Below are positions 28,404-36,533 of a stretch of DNA of 64,000 bases, piece by piece. Origin of the DNA: Lachnospiraceae bacterium (GTDB taxonomy: Bacteria > Bacillota > Clostridia > Lachnospirales > Lachnospiraceae); NCBI GenBank assembly GCA_902363835.1, contig CABJBM010000020.1:58900-122899 (forward strand). The letters run 5' to 3'. Below the pieces are notes generated by a model. The model saw nothing but the letters and a program-made list of their open reading frames with translations, was not told the origin of the DNA and searched no databases. Position numbers and translations under genes: made by a program. The stretch's first letter is position 1. Every line of letters starts with the position of its first letter.

Positions 28404-29162
28404 ATGAGATTAGCAAATTTAACCTGGCCCAAAGCAGAGCAGTATTTTAAAGAAAGTGATATGGTTTTAGTGCCCATAGGCAGTATTGAGTGCCATGGCA
28501 GACATCTGCCTTTGGGAACGGATACCATGGTGCCAAACAGGATTTTAGAATTGATAGAGGAGAAAAATGATATTCTGATTGCGCCCACCATTCCCTATGG
28601 TGCCTGCCAGTCTTTGGCGGATTATCCTGGCACTGTGAATATTGACATAGAGGTATTGTATCAATTTTTATATCAGGTAATTGACAACCTGTACCGCCAT
28701 GGAGCCAGGAAGATTCTGGTGCTTAACGGTCACGGCGGCAATATTAAGGTGATTGAACGGGTGGGATTGGACTTTAGGAAAAAAGGGGCAATGGTTGTGA
28801 TGTTAAACTGGTGGCTGATGGCATGGGACATGAACCCGGCCTGGAAAGGCGGGCATGGAGGCGGAGAAGAAACTGCGGCTATTATGGCTGTGGATCAGGC
28901 TCTTGTTGATGTTTCAGAAATCGGCGGCCCGCTGGAGCTGGAAAATATCAATGAGAATCTGATTGCCACTGGTTTCCGCTCTATCCGGTTTAAGGGAGTG
29001 GAGATTGAAATTCTCCGTTCCACACCTGAGGTAACGGACAATGGCTGGATTGGACCGGATCATCCAGGAACAGCAACAGTCGAATGGGGAGCCGAGATGA
29101 TTCAGACGACTGCAGATTATATTGTGGATCTGATTGAGGAGTTAAAGAGAGTAAAACAATAG
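28404..29162 (+). CDS. Creatininase-family amidohydrolase
   Basis: This 252-residue protein has the metal-site motifs of the creatininase fold: VLVPIGSIECHGRHLPLGTDT (Glu, His, Asp), VLNGHGGN, and HGGGEETA. The family hydrolyses cyclic amides or formamides such as creatinine and is also found in cofactor pathways (MftE, FAPy deformylase), so the substrate cannot be named. It sits between a peptide importer and an M42 peptidase, likely in one operon, and probably acts on the imported compound. Confidence 0.85.
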   Translation: MRLANLTWPKAEQYFKESDMVLVPIGSIECHGRHLPLGTDTMVPNRILELIEEKNDILIAPTIPYGACQSLADYPGTVNIDIEVLYQFLYQVIDNLYRHGARKILVLNGHGGNIKVIERVGLDFRKKGAMVVMLNWWLMAWDMNPAWKGGHGGGEETAAIMAVDQALVDVSEIGGPLELENINENLIATGFRSIRFKGVEIEILRSTPEVTDNGWIGPDHPGTATVEWGAEMIQTTADYIVDLIEELKRVKQ

Positions 29163-29192
29163 TGTGGCATATTTGAAAAAGGAGAATGCAAA

Positions 29193-30269
29193 ATGGATAA
29201 GAATCAGACTTTGGGGATGATTGAAGATATATCGGAGGCCAATGGGGTATCAGGATTTGAGGATCCGGTGGCAGACGCCGTCCGGAAACATGCACATGGG
29301 TTGGGGAGCTTTGAGGAGGACAGCCTGCGTAACCTGTATATATACCGGAAGGAAAATAAGGGCGGACGGATGGTCGTCCAGTTAGATGCCCACAGTGATG
29401 AGGTGGGCTTCATGGTGCAGGCAATCCGTCCGGATGGAACTTTGCAGATGATTCCTTTAGGAGGCTGGGTAAACAGCAATATTCCTGCACACCGGGTCTT
29501 GGTCAGAAATGCGGATGGCGAATATATTCCGGGAATTACCGCCAGCAAACCGCCTCACTATATGACGGAAGCCCAGAGAAATGCACCGCTTGATATTCAT
29601 GACATCACCGTGGATATAGGAGCTGTATCTAAGAAAGAAGCCATAGAAAAATTCCGTGTCAGAATGGGAGAGCCGATTGTACCGGATGTAACGTTTGAGT
29701 ATCTGGAAAAACATGATTTAATGATCGGAAAAGGCTTTGACTGCCGGTTGGGCTGTGCTTCGATTATAAGCACATTACAGGAGCTGCAGGAAATGGAGCT
29801 GGAGGTAGATGTGATTGCAGGAATTGCTTCTCAGGAAGAAGTGGGAGTCCGGGGGGCCAGTCTGACCTGTCAGCGCATTAAGCCGGATATTGCAATTGTT
29901 TTTGAAGGCTGTCCGGCAGACGATACCTGTGTGGCAGAATATGAAGTGCAGACAGCCATTAAACGGGGACCAATGCTCCGCCATATTGATGCCCGGATGA
30001 TTACCAATCCCCGTTACCAGCGTTATGCACTGGATTTGTGCAGGGAGCTTGGAATACCGGTGCAGGAAGCCGTACGCCGGGCAGGATCCACAAATGGAGC
30101 CGCAATTCATTTATCAAACCAGGGAGTCCCCACAATTGTAATCGGAGTTCCGGTACGGTATGCCCATACCCATTATGGAATTTCCTCCTATGAAGATTAT
30201 CAGAATGGGGTACGGCTGGCCTGTGAGATTTTAAAGCGTTTGAATGAAACCGTAATCCGAAGTTTTTAG
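29193..30269 (+). CDS. M42-family metallopeptidase (glutamyl/general aminopeptidase-like)
   Basis: The protein has 358 residues. The dinuclear zinc site is visible: QLDAHSDEVGFMV, GKGFDCRLGCA (bridging Asp), the catalytic pair in SQEEVGVRGA, and a late ligand region IVFEGC and RYAHTHYGISSYEDY. These enzymes form large tetrahedral assemblies that degrade short peptides in the cytosol. It is the last gene of the peptide-import block and is consistent with use of the imported peptides. The Cys in GFDCRLGC is unusual, since Asn is more common there. Confidence 0.88.
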   Translation: MDKNQTLGMIEDISEANGVSGFEDPVADAVRKHAHGLGSFEEDSLRNLYIYRKENKGGRMVVQLDAHSDEVGFMVQAIRPDGTLQMIPLGGWVNSNIPAHRVLVRNADGEYIPGITASKPPHYMTEAQRNAPLDIHDITVDIGAVSKKEAIEKFRVRMGEPIVPDVTFEYLEKHDLMIGKGFDCRLGCASIISTLQELQEMELEVDVIAGIASQEEVGVRGASLTCQRIKPDIAIVFEGCPADDTCVAEYEVQTAIKRGPMLRHIDARMITNPRYQRYALDLCRELGIPVQEAVRRAGSTNGAAIHLSNQGVPTIVIGVPVRYAHTHYGISSYEDYQNGVRLACEILKRLNETVIRSF

Positions 30270-30285
30270 GGTTGTGCCTTAAATG

Positions 30286-30516
30286 TCAGTTCTTGATCAG
30301 ATCAATCTTAGTCCCATCCACGAAGAGGTTCTTTCCGCTGGCTTCCCCTGATTTTAAGATAAGACGGGCCGGTTGTCCAAACAGTTCTTCACAGAATTCT
30401 CTTAAGAATGTGGTGCGGAATCTGGCTATTATGCTATGGTCTGGGGCTTTGGCTCCAGCCAGAAGCCAGAGAAAGTTGATATCCCGCCTGCATGCTTTTT
30501 CTGTTTTTAGACACAA
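30286..30516 (-). pseudogene. Transposase fragment (IS1182/DUF772 type)
   Basis: The 76-residue minus-strand reading CRRDINFLWLLAGAKAPDHS, then IARFRTTFLREFCEELF and GKNLFVDGTKID, is the N-terminal DUF772 region of IS1182-like transposases. The catalytic domain is absent and no terminal repeats were found, so it is a relic. Confidence 0.7.
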
Positions 30517-30714
30517 AAACGGAGCTGTTGCTCCGGTAGATTATTCAATTTGTTTTTACAACAGATTCTTTATCCGTATAAAACTAAAAAGATTATGAAA
30601 GAAAAAACTGAACTTTGTAAAGCGTTTGAAATATTAAAAAATTCCAGGCGTTCCCGGAGAAAAAAATACATTGCCAGTACTTAAATAATAAAAGAGAGAA
30701 GAGGAAATGCCGGC
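30517..30714. other. Non-coding gap before the promoter at 30715
   Basis: AT-rich sequence between the transposase relic and the next operon. I see no gene and no repeat. Confidence 0.45.
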
Positions 30715-30763
30715 TTGACAAATTTAGGAAACTCGTTTATAATGCCGATTAGTCCAAACTAAC
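30715..30763 (+). promoter_or_regulatory. Consensus promoter with TTAG-N6-CTAAC operator
   Basis: TTGACA (30715-30720) and TATAAT (30738-30743) are 17 bp apart. Five bases further, TTAGTCCAAACTAAC (30749-30763) is a palindrome placed over the expected start point. The same TTAG-N6-CTAAC element follows the promoter of the siderophore operon at 38692-38706. It resembles DtxR/IdeR-type iron boxes, so metal-dependent repression is proposed. Confidence 0.65.
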
Positions 30764-30782
30764 TAAAGAATAAGGAGGAGTT

Positions 30783-31394
30783 GTGCGCAAATTTATCTGG
30801 TTAAACCCTGTGGTAAATGAAATGTATGGAAAAGAAACGCTGGAAAAGCATCTGGCGGAAAAAGGTTATGAGCCGGTGTTCTGCCGGGAAGATCATATTG
30901 CTGCAGTTAAGGAAAAATACAGGTCAGCCTTAGACAAAGCCCATACTTATGTGGCGGATGTCCGTTGTCCCATGGCTGCAGACTACATAAAAGAAGTATA
31001 TTCTCCGGATTTTCTGGAATTTCCCCCTATTGAGCCAATTCTTTTACACTGTGCCAGGGAATTGCATGAAAGGCTTTCCTGCCAGGGGGTTTTATGGATC
31101 ATTACGCCCTGCAAGGCGCTTGCTGATATGGGAAACAACATCGGACTGCCGGAGACGAGATTTTGTACATGGAAAGAATTTGCCCGGTTGGAAAATATTC
31201 AATTACGCGGAAAGGCGCTGGATGAAAGTCCGATTCCTCCTGGCTTTTTTCTCGGTCATGAGGAGCAGGCGGTTGTGTTGGATAACAGGGAAAAGATCGA
31301 TTTTTACTTTTCCGAACCCAGCCGGAAGGCAAAGAAAGGGATGGTGGAGCTTCTCTACTGTTCCGGGGGCTGTCATCATGGAGACGGGGTATAG
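30783..31394 (+). CDS. Cys-rich protein of unknown function heading an ABC importer operon
   Basis: This 203-residue, probably cytosolic protein starts at a GTG after AAGGAGG. It has at least seven Cys, including RCPMA, LLHCARELHE, ITPCKALADMGN, RFCTWKEF and a C-terminal LYCSGGCHHGDG. The spacing resembles the Fe-S-binding end of iron-only hydrogenase large subunits (compare CPGGC near their C-terminus), but the full H-cluster motifs are not there. It may bind an iron-sulfur cluster or a metal. The operator shared with the siderophore locus suggests expression under metal limitation. Its role next to an SsuABC-type importer is unknown to me. Confidence 0.65.
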   Translation: MRKFIWLNPVVNEMYGKETLEKHLAEKGYEPVFCREDHIAAVKEKYRSALDKAHTYVADVRCPMAADYIKEVYSPDFLEFPPIEPILLHCARELHERLSCQGVLWIITPCKALADMGNNIGLPETRFCTWKEFARLENIQLRGKALDESPIPPGFFLGHEEQAVVLDNREKIDFYFSEPSRKAKKGMVELLYCSGGCHHGDGV

Positions 31395-31403
31395 GGTGAG
31401 GCT

Positions 31404-32162
31404 ATGAAAAAAATGTGGAAAGCGGCTCTGCCCCTTGCATTACTGTTTCTGCTGTGGCAGACAGCATCGGGTATGGGAATATGGAGCCAATATGTTCTGC
31501 CCAGCCCTGAACGGGTTTTTCGGGCGTTTGTGACTATGATTCAGAACGGTTCGCTGTTTGGGCATGTTACGGTCAGCCTGCTGCGGGTTTTCACCGGGTT
31601 TTTTATCGCTTTTGTGCTGGCGCTCTTACTTGGAGTTCTGGCAGGGGTGTATCCGGCAACCACGCCGTATTATAATCACCTTGTGGAATTTATGCGCAAT
31701 GTTCCGCCTTTGAGCCTGATTGCGCTGCTGATTCTCTGGTTTGGAATCGGGGAAACCTCCAAGACCATTATTATTGTTCTGGCCTCCTTTTTTCCCATGT
31801 TCCTAAATATCAAAAAGGGGCTGGTTGCCTGTGATGTCAAACTTCTGGAAGTGGGATTTTCCTTGGGATTTTCCAAAATGAAGGCCTTTTTTAAGATCAT
31901 GCTTCCCAATGCCCTTCCGGATATTCTTGTGGGCATGAGAGTGGGACTTGGGTACAGCTGGCGCGCGATCATAGGTGCAGAAATGATCGCAGCCTCCAGC
32001 GGACTGGGTTATATGATTTTGGATGCACAGCAAATGTCCCGTTCTGACAAAGTGATTGTGGGGATATTTGTAATCGGTATTGTGGGATATTTATGTGACC
32101 GCCTGCTTTCCCTGGCGATCCGCAGCATATTGCATGGAGGTGTGGATGACAGCTGGAGTTAA
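31404..32162 (+). CDS. ABC importer permease (SsuC/TauC type)
   Basis: This 252-residue protein has about six membrane helices. ISQYVLPSPERVFRAF-like text follows the first helix, and the EAA-loop GFSLGFSKMKAFFKIMLPNALPDIL precedes GMRVGLGYSWRAIIGAEM, which is typical of nitrate/sulfonate/taurine-type permeases. These systems import small anions or aromatic and chelated compounds; the ligand is unknown here. It starts 9 bp after the Cys-rich gene and overlaps the ATPase gene by 17 bp. Confidence 0.9.
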   Translation: MKKMWKAALPLALLFLLWQTASGMGIWSQYVLPSPERVFRAFVTMIQNGSLFGHVTVSLLRVFTGFFIAFVLALLLGVLAGVYPATTPYYNHLVEFMRNVPPLSLIALLILWFGIGETSKTIIIVLASFFPMFLNIKKGLVACDVKLLEVGFSLGFSKMKAFFKIMLPNALPDILVGMRVGLGYSWRAIIGAEMIAASSGLGYMILDAQQMSRSDKVIVGIFVIGIVGYLCDRLLSLAIRSILHGGVDDSWS

Positions 32163-32853
32163 AATTGAGAAGTTATGCAAAAGCTATCAGGTGGCAGAAA
32201 AGAATCTAAAGGTTCTGGATAACTTAACCGCTGAATTTCAGGAAGAGAGCATAACCGTGATTTTAGGAAGAAGCGGCTGTGGCAAGACTACGCTTCTTCG
32301 GATTCTGGGCGGATTGGAGTCCTACGACAGCGGGACCCTGGATATTCCGGACCATGGCAAGATCGGTATGGTTTTTCAGGAACCCCGCCTGATGCCCTGG
32401 CTTACGGTCTGGAAAAATATAGGATTCGGGCTGCCGAAAAGACGCATATCTGAACCTGATATTCAGGCATTGATCCATACGGTAGGGCTGCAGGGCTTTG
32501 AAAAGGCCCGTCCCATGCAGTTGTCCGGAGGCATGCAGCAAAGAGTATCTCTGGCCCGTGCGCTGGCCTACAATCCGGAATTGATCCTGATGGACGAGCC
32601 TTTTGCCGCCTTGGATTATTTTACCAGAACCGTTATGCAGGAGGAATTGATACGTATTTATTCCCTGCAGAAAAAATCCATTGTTTTCGTAACCCACAGC
32701 ATTGATGAGGCTCTTTTAATTGGGCAGAAAATTCTTGTTCTTAAGCAGGGAAGTGTGGAACAGGAGATATCTTTGTCAGGTTACGCCTATCCAAGAGACA
32801 TTCTTTCATCAGACCTTATTGAAATCAAAAAAAATATTATAACAACATTATGA
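32146..32853 (+). CDS. ABC importer ATPase (SsuB/TauB type)
   Basis: The protein has 235 residues: P-loop GRSGCGKTT, Q-loop MVFQEPRLMPWLTV, signature LSGGMQQRVSLARAL, Walker B LILMDEPFAALD. The QEPRLMPW segment is characteristic of the SsuB/TauB group. The ATG at 32146 after GGAGGTG is used rather than an earlier in-frame start inside the permease gene. Confidence 0.92.
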   Translation: MTAGVKIEKLCKSYQVAEKNLKVLDNLTAEFQEESITVILGRSGCGKTTLLRILGGLESYDSGTLDIPDHGKIGMVFQEPRLMPWLTVWKNIGFGLPKRRISEPDIQALIHTVGLQGFEKARPMQLSGGMQQRVSLARALAYNPELILMDEPFAALDYFTRTVMQEELIRIYSLQKKSIVFVTHSIDEALLIGQKILVLKQGSVEQEISLSGYAYPRDILSSDLIEIKKNIITTL

Positions 32854-32867
32854 CAAAGGAGCAATCT

Positions 32868-33914
32868 ATGAAACTAAAGCGTATTTTATCTGTATTTATG
32901 TCCGCCTTAATCGGCGTTTTTGCATTGACGGCCTGTGCCGGTCCGTCCAATACACAGACGGCAGGAACGGAAGCTTTGGCAAACTCTGCAGAATCTAATG
33001 CAACGGAACCGGAAACGGCAGAGGAAACAGAGCCTCAATTCACCGTAGGCAAGATTGGTGTCACCTATGTAAAATCTCCTCTGAATGTGCCATCGATTGT
33101 GGAAAAGGAAAAAGGGATTTTCAATGAAGCCTTTTCCAAATACGGACTTAAAGTGGAATATTCCAATTTAACATCTGGTCCGGAGCAGACACAGGCGCTG
33201 GCTTCCGGCGACATTCAGTTTTTGTATGCAGTTGGAGCCACTTCCGTTATTTTGTCTGCTGCCAATGACGCGGACATAAAGATCATCAGCACTTATAGCC
33301 GCTCTCCGGAAGCTTTTCGGCTGTTTACCGGAAAAGACAGCACCATACAGACCGCTCAGGATTTAAAGGGAAAAAAGATTGCAGGACCCAAGGGAACCAT
33401 CCTGCATGAGCTTCTGGCTGCATATCTGGCGTCAGCGGGAATGTCAGAAAAGGATGTAGAGTTTGTTTCCATGGGAATTCCCGATGCCCAGGCAGCCCTT
33501 GCCGGCGGCACAGTGGATTGTGCTCTTTTGGCAGGTCCGGTGGCTTATAACATGGAAAAGGACGGTTACCGCATTGTGACCAGCGGTAAGGGGCTTGTAG
33601 ATGCCGTTATCGTCGTTGCCACCAGTAACGAATTCTATGAAAAAAATCCGCTTTTGGTAAAAACATTTCTCGAAGCTCAGGATAATGTCCAGGATTACAT
33701 GAATCGTAACCCGGAGGAAATTTTAGACATTACAGCAAAAGAAACGGAACTCACCATTGACGCTGTCAAGGAAATGTTTCCCATGTACGATTTTAACCCG
33801 GAAATTACCGATGATGACATTGCGTCAATGAAGAAAACCCAGCAGTTTATGAGAGAAAACGGGATGATCGAAACAGAAGTAAATATTGATGACCTGATTC
33901 TCCGTGTGAAATAA
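32868..33914 (+). CDS. NMT1/SsuA-type substrate-binding lipoprotein
   Basis: This 348-residue protein has a lipoprotein signal ending in LTACAG, a Thr/Glu-rich linker and a type II binding fold (VGKIGVTYVKSPLNVPSIVE, ALASGDIQFLYAVGATSVI, DLKGKKIAGPKGTILHELLAAYL). The ATG at 32868 follows AAAGGAG; a start at 32850 would place that site inside the gene. It delivers an unidentified ligand to the preceding permease. Given the operator, an iron- or metal-related compound is possible. Confidence 0.9.
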   Translation: MKLKRILSVFMSALIGVFALTACAGPSNTQTAGTEALANSAESNATEPETAEETEPQFTVGKIGVTYVKSPLNVPSIVEKEKGIFNEAFSKYGLKVEYSNLTSGPEQTQALASGDIQFLYAVGATSVILSAANDADIKIISTYSRSPEAFRLFTGKDSTIQTAQDLKGKKIAGPKGTILHELLAAYLASAGMSEKDVEFVSMGIPDAQAALAGGTVDCALLAGPVAYNMEKDGYRIVTSGKGLVDAVIVVATSNEFYEKNPLLVKTFLEAQDNVQDYMNRNPEEILDITAKETELTIDAVKEMFPMYDFNPEITDDDIASMKKTQQFMRENGMIETEVNIDDLILRVK

Positions 33915-33937
33915 TCACAGAACCAGAGATTTCAGAG

Positions 33938-33974
33938 AGCACGTCTGCCCATAAGGGTAAGGCGTGCTTTTTTC
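33938..33974 (+). terminator. Intrinsic terminator after the SsuABC-type operon
   Basis: AGCACG...TGCC pairs with GGTA...CGTGCT in an interrupted stem followed by six Ts. Confidence 0.7.
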
Positions 33975-34131
33975 AGCCAGCCAGTGGGGATTGCAAGACA
34001 TGGCACATACTTGGCATAACCAGGCACCATACCCAAAAGGCTGCCGGAAGTGCCGCCGCCTGAATAAGAAAATTCACAGTAGGACCGGTAACAATACAAG
34101 AAGGGACAGATTTTAAATAATAAAAATTTTC

Positions 34132-34173
34132 TTGACATACCTCATGAAATAGCGTACACTATTAACAGTGTTA
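34132..34173 (+). promoter_or_regulatory. Promoter and probable self-operator of the MarR gene
   Basis: TTGACA (34132-34137) and TACACT (34155-34160), 17-bp spacer, are followed directly by the palindrome TAACAGTGTTA (34163-34173). A related TAACAGCGTTC occurs at 34728-34738 before the exporter genes. MarR proteins usually bind such sites to repress themselves and their target. Confidence 0.65.
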
Positions 34174-34214
34174 GATATAAGCATTGATTCCTGTTAAAAA
34201 TGGAGGTGAACAGA

Positions 34215-34649
34215 TTGAGCAGTATAGAAGAACTGGTCGATTCATTGGGGGAACTGATGTCCCGTGGAAAAGTCATGGATGAATTTAATCGTTCCGGAAA
34301 AGGTGAAATTTTCATTTTACGATATCTTTATATGAAAGAAACGCCTGCATCACCGTCCGAATTAAGCGAGGCACTATGCAGCAGTACGGCCAGAATCTCT
34401 GCGGCCCTCCGTACCCTGGAAAAGAAGGGGCAGATTCACCGTGAAATAGACACCACGAACCGGCGCTTTATTTTAGTTACCATAACAGAAGAAGGCCGTG
34501 AGCGGATTCGTGCAAACATGCAGCGAATGCAAAATCATTTAGTTCAAGTGCTAACGGAAATGGGGGAAAAAGACGCAAGAGAATTTGTGCGCCTCTCCAT
34601 GCGTTTCTTTGAGATTGCCCAGCGCACCAGACCTGATCCTTTTGAATAG
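34215..34649 (+). CDS. MarR-family transcriptional regulator
   Basis: The protein has 144 residues with a winged helix-turn-helix core: SPSELSEALCSSTARISAALRTLEKKGQIHRE then the wing TNRRFILVTITEEG. MarR proteins are dimeric repressors relieved by small lipophilic ligands. A TTG start at 34215 is chosen because GGAGGTGA lies at the right distance; an ATG at 34200 would put that site inside the reading. The next two genes encode an ABC exporter, a classic MarR target. Confidence 0.85.
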   Translation: MSSIEELVDSLGELMSRGKVMDEFNRSGKGEIFILRYLYMKETPASPSELSEALCSSTARISAALRTLEKKGQIHREIDTTNRRFILVTITEEGRERIRANMQRMQNHLVQVLTEMGEKDAREFVRLSMRFFEIAQRTRPDPFE

Positions 34650-34686
34650 AATAATCGGAAACAGGGAATAAGAATAGTGAGTTAAG

Positions 34687-34738
34687 AATGCAGACCAAAT
34701 GAGGTCTGCATTTAAGAGGTAAACATCTAACAGCGTTC
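34687..34738 (+). promoter_or_regulatory. Hairpin plus second MarR-type half-operator before the exporter
   Basis: AATGCAGACC (34687-34696) pairs with GGTCTGCATT (34703-34712) in a perfect 10-bp stem, which can attenuate read-through. TAACAGCGTTC (34728-34738) repeats the MarR palindrome with changes in the right arm. Confidence 0.5.
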
Positions 34739-34772
34739 AATATAAACACTAATAATAAGGAGGCTTTTTTCT

Positions 34773-36533
34773 ATGATCAGAATTTTTAAATATCTCAAGC
34801 CTAAAGAGTGGCTGATGGCTTTCATCAGTTTGGTTTTCGTGGTGGTCCAGGTATGGCTGGATTTAAAATCACCGGATTACATGTCAGAGATCACCATGTT
34901 AGTGCAAACGCCTGGCAGTGCCATGAGTGCCATTTGGCTTGCCGGGGGCAAAATGCTTCTTTGCACACTGGGCAGCCTGGCAGGTGCTGTAATCGTTGGT
35001 TTTTTTGCAGCACGGATTGCCGCCGCATTTTCCAAACGCCTGCGCAGCCTGCTTTTTAATAAAGTGGAGTCCTTTTCCATGGAGGAAATCAACCGCTTTT
35101 CCACTGACAGCCTGATCACCCGTTCTACAAACGATATTACACAGATTCAGATGTTGATTACAATGGGGCTGATGCTGATTATCAAAGCTCCGATTATGGC
35201 TGTTTGGGCGATCACCAAAATTGCCGGAAAGGGTTTTGAATGGTCGCTCATCACAGGAGCGGCAGTTGCGCTTTTGGTTGTTATGATTGGTATTATCATG
35301 ATTTTTGTAATGCCGAAATTTAAGAAAATGCAGGCCTTAACAGATAACATGAACCGGGTTACCCGTGAAAATCTCACAGGGCTTCGGGTAGTAAGAGCTT
35401 ATAATGCGGAAGATTATCAGGAAAAGAAGTTTGAGGAAGCCAATGAGGAATTAACCGGTACTCAGTTGTATACAGGCCGTGCTATGGCAATTATGATGCC
35501 CATTATGACAATGATTATGAGCGGACTGTCCCTTTCAATCTATTGGATTGGAGCCTATTTAATTCAGGGGGCGCAGATGACGGATAAACTGACGCTGTTT
35601 TCCAACATGGTGGTCTTTTCCAGCTATGCCATGCAGGTTGTTATGTCATTTTTGATGCTGGTCATGATTTTTATCATGCTTCCCCGTGCCAGCGTTTCTG
35701 CCAAACGAATCAATGAAGTGCTGGATACAGAACCTACCATCCTTGATGGCAGTCTGACAGAGGGAGTTCCTGGTTTGGAAGGCCAGGTTACGTTTAAACA
35801 TGTGGGCTTTAAATATCCGGATGCAGCGGATTATGTGCTGGAAGATGTGAGCTTTACGGTAAAGAAGGGGGAAACGATTGCTTTCATCGGTTCCACAGGG
35901 AGCGGTAAATCAACCCTGATCAACCTTGTGCCCCGCTTTTTTGATGCAACAGAGGGAGAAATCCTGATTGACGGTGTGAATATTAAGGAATACACCCAGG
36001 AGGCACTGCACAATAAAATCGGTTATGTGCCGCAGAAAGCGGTTCTGTTTAAGGGCTCGGTTTCCTCCAATGTGGCATACGGAGATAATGGCGGCAATGG
36101 TTTTTCGGAATATGAAATCAAGAGAGCTGTTGCAATTGCCCAGGGAACGGATTTTGTTGAACGCATGGAAGGAGGTTATGAAGCAGACATTGCCCAGGGA
36201 GGTGCCAATGTTTCCGGCGGGCAGAAACAGAGGCTTGCAATTGCCCGGGCGGTCTGCCGAAAGCCGGAAATCTATATATTTGACGATTCCTTTTCAGCAC
36301 TGGACTATAAGACGGATCGGATTTTACGTAATGTGCTGAGAAAAGAAACCGCAGGTGTTACTAGTATGATTGTGGCACAGCGCATCGGCACGATCATGGA
36401 TGCGGATCAGATTGTCGTGCTGGATGAAGGCAGAGTTGTGGGCAAAGGCAAACACAAGGATTTGCTGCAGAACTGTGAGGTATACAGGCAAATTGCCATG
36501 AGCCAGTTAAGTGAGGAGGAGCTTGTGTCATGA
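34773..36533 (+). CDS. Heterodimeric ABC exporter, subunit with degenerate catalytic site
   Basis: The protein has 586 residues: six-helix ABC transporter type 1 domain (about 1-310), then the nucleotide domain with STGSGKST, VSGGQKQRLAIARA and Walker B EIYIFDDSFSALD. The residue after the Walker B Asp is Asp, not the catalytic Glu, as in the degenerate half of heterodimeric exporters such as LmrC or TM287. It pairs with the next gene, which keeps Glu; the two overlap by 4 bp. It probably exports a drug or lipophilic compound under the MarR regulator. Confidence 0.92.
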   Translation: MIRIFKYLKPKEWLMAFISLVFVVVQVWLDLKSPDYMSEITMLVQTPGSAMSAIWLAGGKMLLCTLGSLAGAVIVGFFAARIAAAFSKRLRSLLFNKVESFSMEEINRFSTDSLITRSTNDITQIQMLITMGLMLIIKAPIMAVWAITKIAGKGFEWSLITGAAVALLVVMIGIIMIFVMPKFKKMQALTDNMNRVTRENLTGLRVVRAYNAEDYQEKKFEEANEELTGTQLYTGRAMAIMMPIMTMIMSGLSLSIYWIGAYLIQGAQMTDKLTLFSNMVVFSSYAMQVVMSFLMLVMIFIMLPRASVSAKRINEVLDTEPTILDGSLTEGVPGLEGQVTFKHVGFKYPDAADYVLEDVSFTVKKGETIAFIGSTGSGKSTLINLVPRFFDATEGEILIDGVNIKEYTQEALHNKIGYVPQKAVLFKGSVSSNVAYGDNGGNGFSEYEIKRAVAIAQGTDFVERMEGGYEADIAQGGANVSGGQKQRLAIARAVCRKPEIYIFDDSFSALDYKTDRILRNVLRKETAGVTSMIVAQRIGTIMDADQIVVLDEGRVVGKGKHKDLLQNCEVYRQIAMSQLSEEELVS

